The notes beneath the pieces were generated by a model. That model was not told where the DNA came from. It did no database searches and worked only from the letters and a program-made list of their open reading frames with translations. From contig DIVG01000056.1 in NCBI GenBank assembly GCA_002422425.1, positions 1-8,257 on the forward strand: a stretch of 8,257 nucleotides of DNA. Reading direction: 5' to 3'. Source of the stretch: Akkermansiaceae bacterium UBA6138. GTDB lineage: Bacteria; Verrucomicrobiota; Verrucomicrobiia; Verrucomicrobiales; DEV007. Both the position numbers and the translations under genes were made by a program. Shown piece after piece: positions 6,285 to 8,257 of the stretch. Within the stretch, counting starts at the first letter, position 1. Every line of letters starts with the position of its first letter.

Positions 6285-7694
6285 TTAGTTTTGTGAACCC
6301 GAATCACGCAACTTCGAAAACACCTCGCCCGTCGGCCCCTCCGGCAGCGTCGCCTGCCACGCTTTGAGCTTCGCGAGGAGATCTCCGGCGGCTTCGGGGT
6401 TCGCGGTTTTCACATCGGTGGACTCGCCTACATCGGAAGCGATATCGTAAAGCTCGGTGTGGGAAAGGTCGCGGTTGGCGGCGAGCTTCCAGCGGTCGTG
6501 GACGATGGCCCAGGCGACCCAGTGATCGGGCTTGGCGGTTGGTGCGGGCCAGGGGGCGTCGATCTTCCAGAAGAGCGGCTTTTCGCGGCCGGGCAGGGTT
6601 TGGCCTTTCAACACTTCGACGATGCTGACGCCGTCGGGGGTGTAGATGTCAGGAAGCTCCGCCCCGGCCAATTCACAGAAGGTCGGCAGCAGATCGACGG
6701 CCGAGATGAGGGAACTGTCGTCGATTTTTCCCGCCGCGATCCTGCCCGGCCAGCGGGCGAGGAAGGGCACGCCGACGCCGCCTTCGAAGAGGGCGCCTTT
6801 GTAGCCGCGACGGCCTCCGGTGATGCCTCTCGCTGCGGCGATGTTCCAACCGGCTCCGGTCGCGGTGTCGTAATGCAAGTCAAGTTCCACGTTTTCGGGG
6901 CTGCGGGCGGGGCCGTTGTCGGAGCTGAAGACCACGAGAGTATCGTCCGCGATGCCGAGGCGGTCGAGGGTGTCAAGGATCTGCCCGATGCGGTCGTCGG
7001 CGTGGGAGAGGACGGAGGCGTAGATCTGGTCGGCGCGGTTTTCGAGATGGCGGAAGCGCCACTCGTATTTCGGCACCGTGTGGAAGGGCGTGTGGGGTTC
7101 GTGCAGCCAGACGTTGATGAAGAAGGGCTTTTCCTGCTTCACGCTCTCCTCGATGAAAGCGACGGCACGAGGCGCGTCCTCGTGCCAGGGCATCTGCTCG
7201 CCGGAGCAGTTGAAGGCGCCGTAGTCGTCATAGCCGTAGGCGGCGGGCACCGGCGAGTCGGGGATCATGTCGTTGGAGAGGTGCCACTTGCCGTAGTGGG
7301 CGGTGCGATAGCCGGCCTGCTGGAGGAAACGCGGCAGCGAGGGCGCGTCGGTGGCGAGCCAGTCGGGCATGCCGCGCTTTTCATTGCTTGGAACCCAGGC
7401 GAAGTGGCCGTCGATGTTGTGGCGCGCGGGAAAGTGCCCGGTCATCACGGCGGTCCGGCTCGGCGAACACACGCCGCTGGCAACGGTGAAGCGTATGAAA
7501 TCGGTACCCTCTTCGGCGAGCCGGTCGATGTTCGGGGTCTTCACAAAGGGATGGCCGTGACACCCGAGATCGCCCCAACCTCAGTCATCGGTGGGGATGA
7601 AGTGGATGTTGGGCCCCCCGGGCTCCGGCGGGGACGGTTGCCAGCGGAGCAAGCAGCAGGACGGTGAAGCGAGGAGAACGAGGAACTCTTTCAT
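6285..7694 (-). pseudogene. Sulfatase 3 (family S1, CSPSR type) with a damaged 5' end
   Basis: From ATG 7692-7694 to TAA 6285-6287 this would be a 469-codon S1 sulfatase. The body is intact: HPFVKTPNIDRLAEEG, SGVCSPSRTAVMTG (formylglycine Cys at codon 76, bases 7467-7469), HYGKWHLSND, VWLHEPHTPF, SSDNGPARSP, LFEGGVGVPFLARWPG and a normal C-terminus. The 5' end is not. Codon 38 is TGA (7581-7583), directly after the metal-binding Asp pair in IHFIPTDD and before GWGDLGCHG, where families have Leu or Trp. A good signal-peptide core (FTVLLLAPLATVPAGA, 7621-7668) lies in another frame, between MKEFLVLL and GGPNIHF in the main frame, implying a lost base near 7668-7671 and a gained base at the G/C run 7611-7622. 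Reinitiation at GTG 7544 would give 419 residues without signal or Asp pair. It is either a recent pseudogene or a sequence with local errors. Confidence 0.8.
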
Positions 7695-7701
7695 CACGAC
7701 G

Positions 7702-7857
7702 CTATTTCGCTGTCTTGGACTTCCCTCCGGCGGGTCCGGGGACGAAGGCGCGGCCGCTGGTGACGATGGCCTCCCGGCGCTCGCGGCATTCCTTCTCCAT
7801 GCGGGCGGTGAGGTCGGGGACCCAAGGGCCAGGCGCGCCTACTTCCTTGAGATGGGA
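7702..7857 (-). pseudogene. Short frame resembling a sulfatase C-terminus
   Basis: Immediately upstream of sulfatase 3 (TAG 7702-7704, seven bases before its ATG) a minus-strand frame encodes WVPDLTARMEKECRERREA, then IVTSGRAFVPGP and a GGKSKTAK tail. The pattern of a charged terminal helix followed by GRA-VPG resembles the last 40 residues of S1 sulfatases (LTARME ... GRSTPG). Starting from ATG 7798-7800 it would be only 32 residues. Upstream it continues in a different frame across the stop of the LptA/STN-like gene, with no domain visible, so the front of the parent gene is missing. I infer a tail left after recombination or deletion. A tiny independent gene or chance open frame cannot be excluded. 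Confidence 0.4.
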
Positions 7858-8257
7858 TCCCTGGGCGTGATCACAAACACATCGCCGTCCACCGTCAGCT
7901 TGCAGCCGGCGAGTTCGGCGACGTAGCGCAGGGCTTCGGAGGCGGGAACATTGCTGAACTGCATGGTGATCGCGGCCTTGGGATCACCGCCGGGTTTGAC
8001 GAGGATGTTCAGGCCCTTCTTCTCTGGATCGAGTTCGCGGCTTTTGATGCGCAGGAACTCGACCGCTTCTGTCAGGGTGGCGTCTTGGAACTGCACCGTG
8101 GGTAGGATGATGGCGCCGGCAGCGGGCTTCGTTTGGACCCTGGCTTGCACCGTTGAGATGGTGCCCTGTGAAGTCGTGATTTTCACGTCGCCGCTCGCAT
8201 CGACCACTCCGGTGCCTTTGTCGGTGCTGATCGACTCCGCGGTGATGACCATGCCGG
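7839..8257 (-). CDS. LptA/OstA-like plus secretin short N-terminal (STN)-like protein, N-terminus beyond the window
   Basis: The 3' end of a gene entering from the right edge and ending at TAG 7839-7841. An internal Met (8250-8252) gives 137 residues, but the frame is open to the edge and the protein surely starts further upstream. The first 43 visible residues (VITAESISTDKGTGVVDASG, then DVKITTSQGTIS) look like the beta-strand repeat of LptA/OstA-type proteins. Residues about 48-130 form a beta-alpha-beta STN-like module: VQFQDATLTEAVEFLRIKS, ELDPEKKGLNILVK, ITMQFSNVPASEALRYVAEL and VDGDVFVITP. Such modules are found in secretins and TonB-system proteins, and I recall close look-alikes in Verrucomicrobia proteins of unknown role. 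The visible part is likely extracytoplasmic, but function is unassigned. It may be a neighbour by rearrangement, since a sulfatase-like tail begins where it ends. Confidence 0.7.
   Translation of the reverse strand, partial: GMVITAESISTDKGTGVVDASGDVKITTSQGTISTVQARVQTKPAAGAIILPTVQFQDATLTEAVEFLRIKSRELDPEKKGLNILVKPGGDPKAAITMQFSNVPASEALRYVAELAGCKLTVDGDVFVITPRDPISRK

Noticed and set aside
7542..7544. GTG as the real start of sulfatase 3
   Set aside because: It falls inside the conserved block HPFVKTPNID; starting there removes the signal peptide and metal-binding Asp pair, which are still visible upstream.
7581..7583. TGA as selenocysteine or reassigned Trp
   Set aside because: TGA terminates sulfatases 1 and 2 normally, and this position is not a catalytic Cys site. 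The adjacent frameshifts fit decay or sequence error better.
6269..7595. 13-base inverted match (CCCACCGATGACT at 6269-6281, complement at 7583-7595) bracketing sulfatase 3
   Set aside because: A 13-base match between strands is about what chance gives in a window this size, and the right copy is coding sequence for the conserved Thr-Asp-Asp.
6459..7667. 402-codon plus-strand open frame antisense to sulfatase 3
   Set aside because: Same GC-driven shadow pattern; its survival across the damaged 5' end of sulfatase 3 is not evidence of coding.

Overview
This GC-rich window reads as part of a polysaccharide-degradation locus from a Verrucomicrobia-type bacterium; a planctomycete is the main alternative. 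That placement is an inference from three things: several secreted formylglycine sulfatases next to a carbohydrate esterase, a short PAS-AraC regulator, and a protein at the right edge with an STN-like module of a style I associate with Verrucomicrobia.

Layout. On the minus strand, running leftward from 5331, lie sulfatase 2 (5331 to 3856), sulfatase 1 (3805 to 2099), a C-terminal scrap of a GDSL/SGNH hydrolase (about 2064 to 1918), and a large two-domain esterase (from 1843, running off the left edge). Facing away from sulfatase 2, with only 69 bp between the start codons, is a plus-strand PAS-AraC regulator (5401-6141). It converges on a third sulfatase (7694 to 6285, minus), whose 5' end carries an in-frame TGA and what look like two compensating frameshifts. 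Upstream of that are a short frame resembling a sulfatase C-terminus (7702 to about 7857) and the 3' end of an LptA-like/STN-like protein (7839 to beyond 8257).

How it fits together (inference). Signal peptides on sulfatases 1 and 2 and on the esterase place them outside the cytoplasm. They would remove sulfate and acyl (probably acetyl) groups from a sulfated, acylated glycan so that glycosidases, none of which are in the window, can act. The cytoplasmic PAS-AraC protein is the likely local activator. All three sulfatases have a cysteine-type active site and need a formylglycine-generating enzyme encoded elsewhere.

The most notable points are the esterase, which joins an SGNH (sialate O-acetylesterase-like) domain to an alpha/beta-hydrolase domain in one chain, and the gene debris around the intact genes (GDSL scrap, sulfatase-tail scrap, broken sulfatase 3). 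The debris suggests a family-expanded region undergoing rearrangement and decay, with assembly error as a competing explanation for the sulfatase 3 lesions. No RNA gene, CRISPR array, insertion sequence or convincing intrinsic terminator was found.
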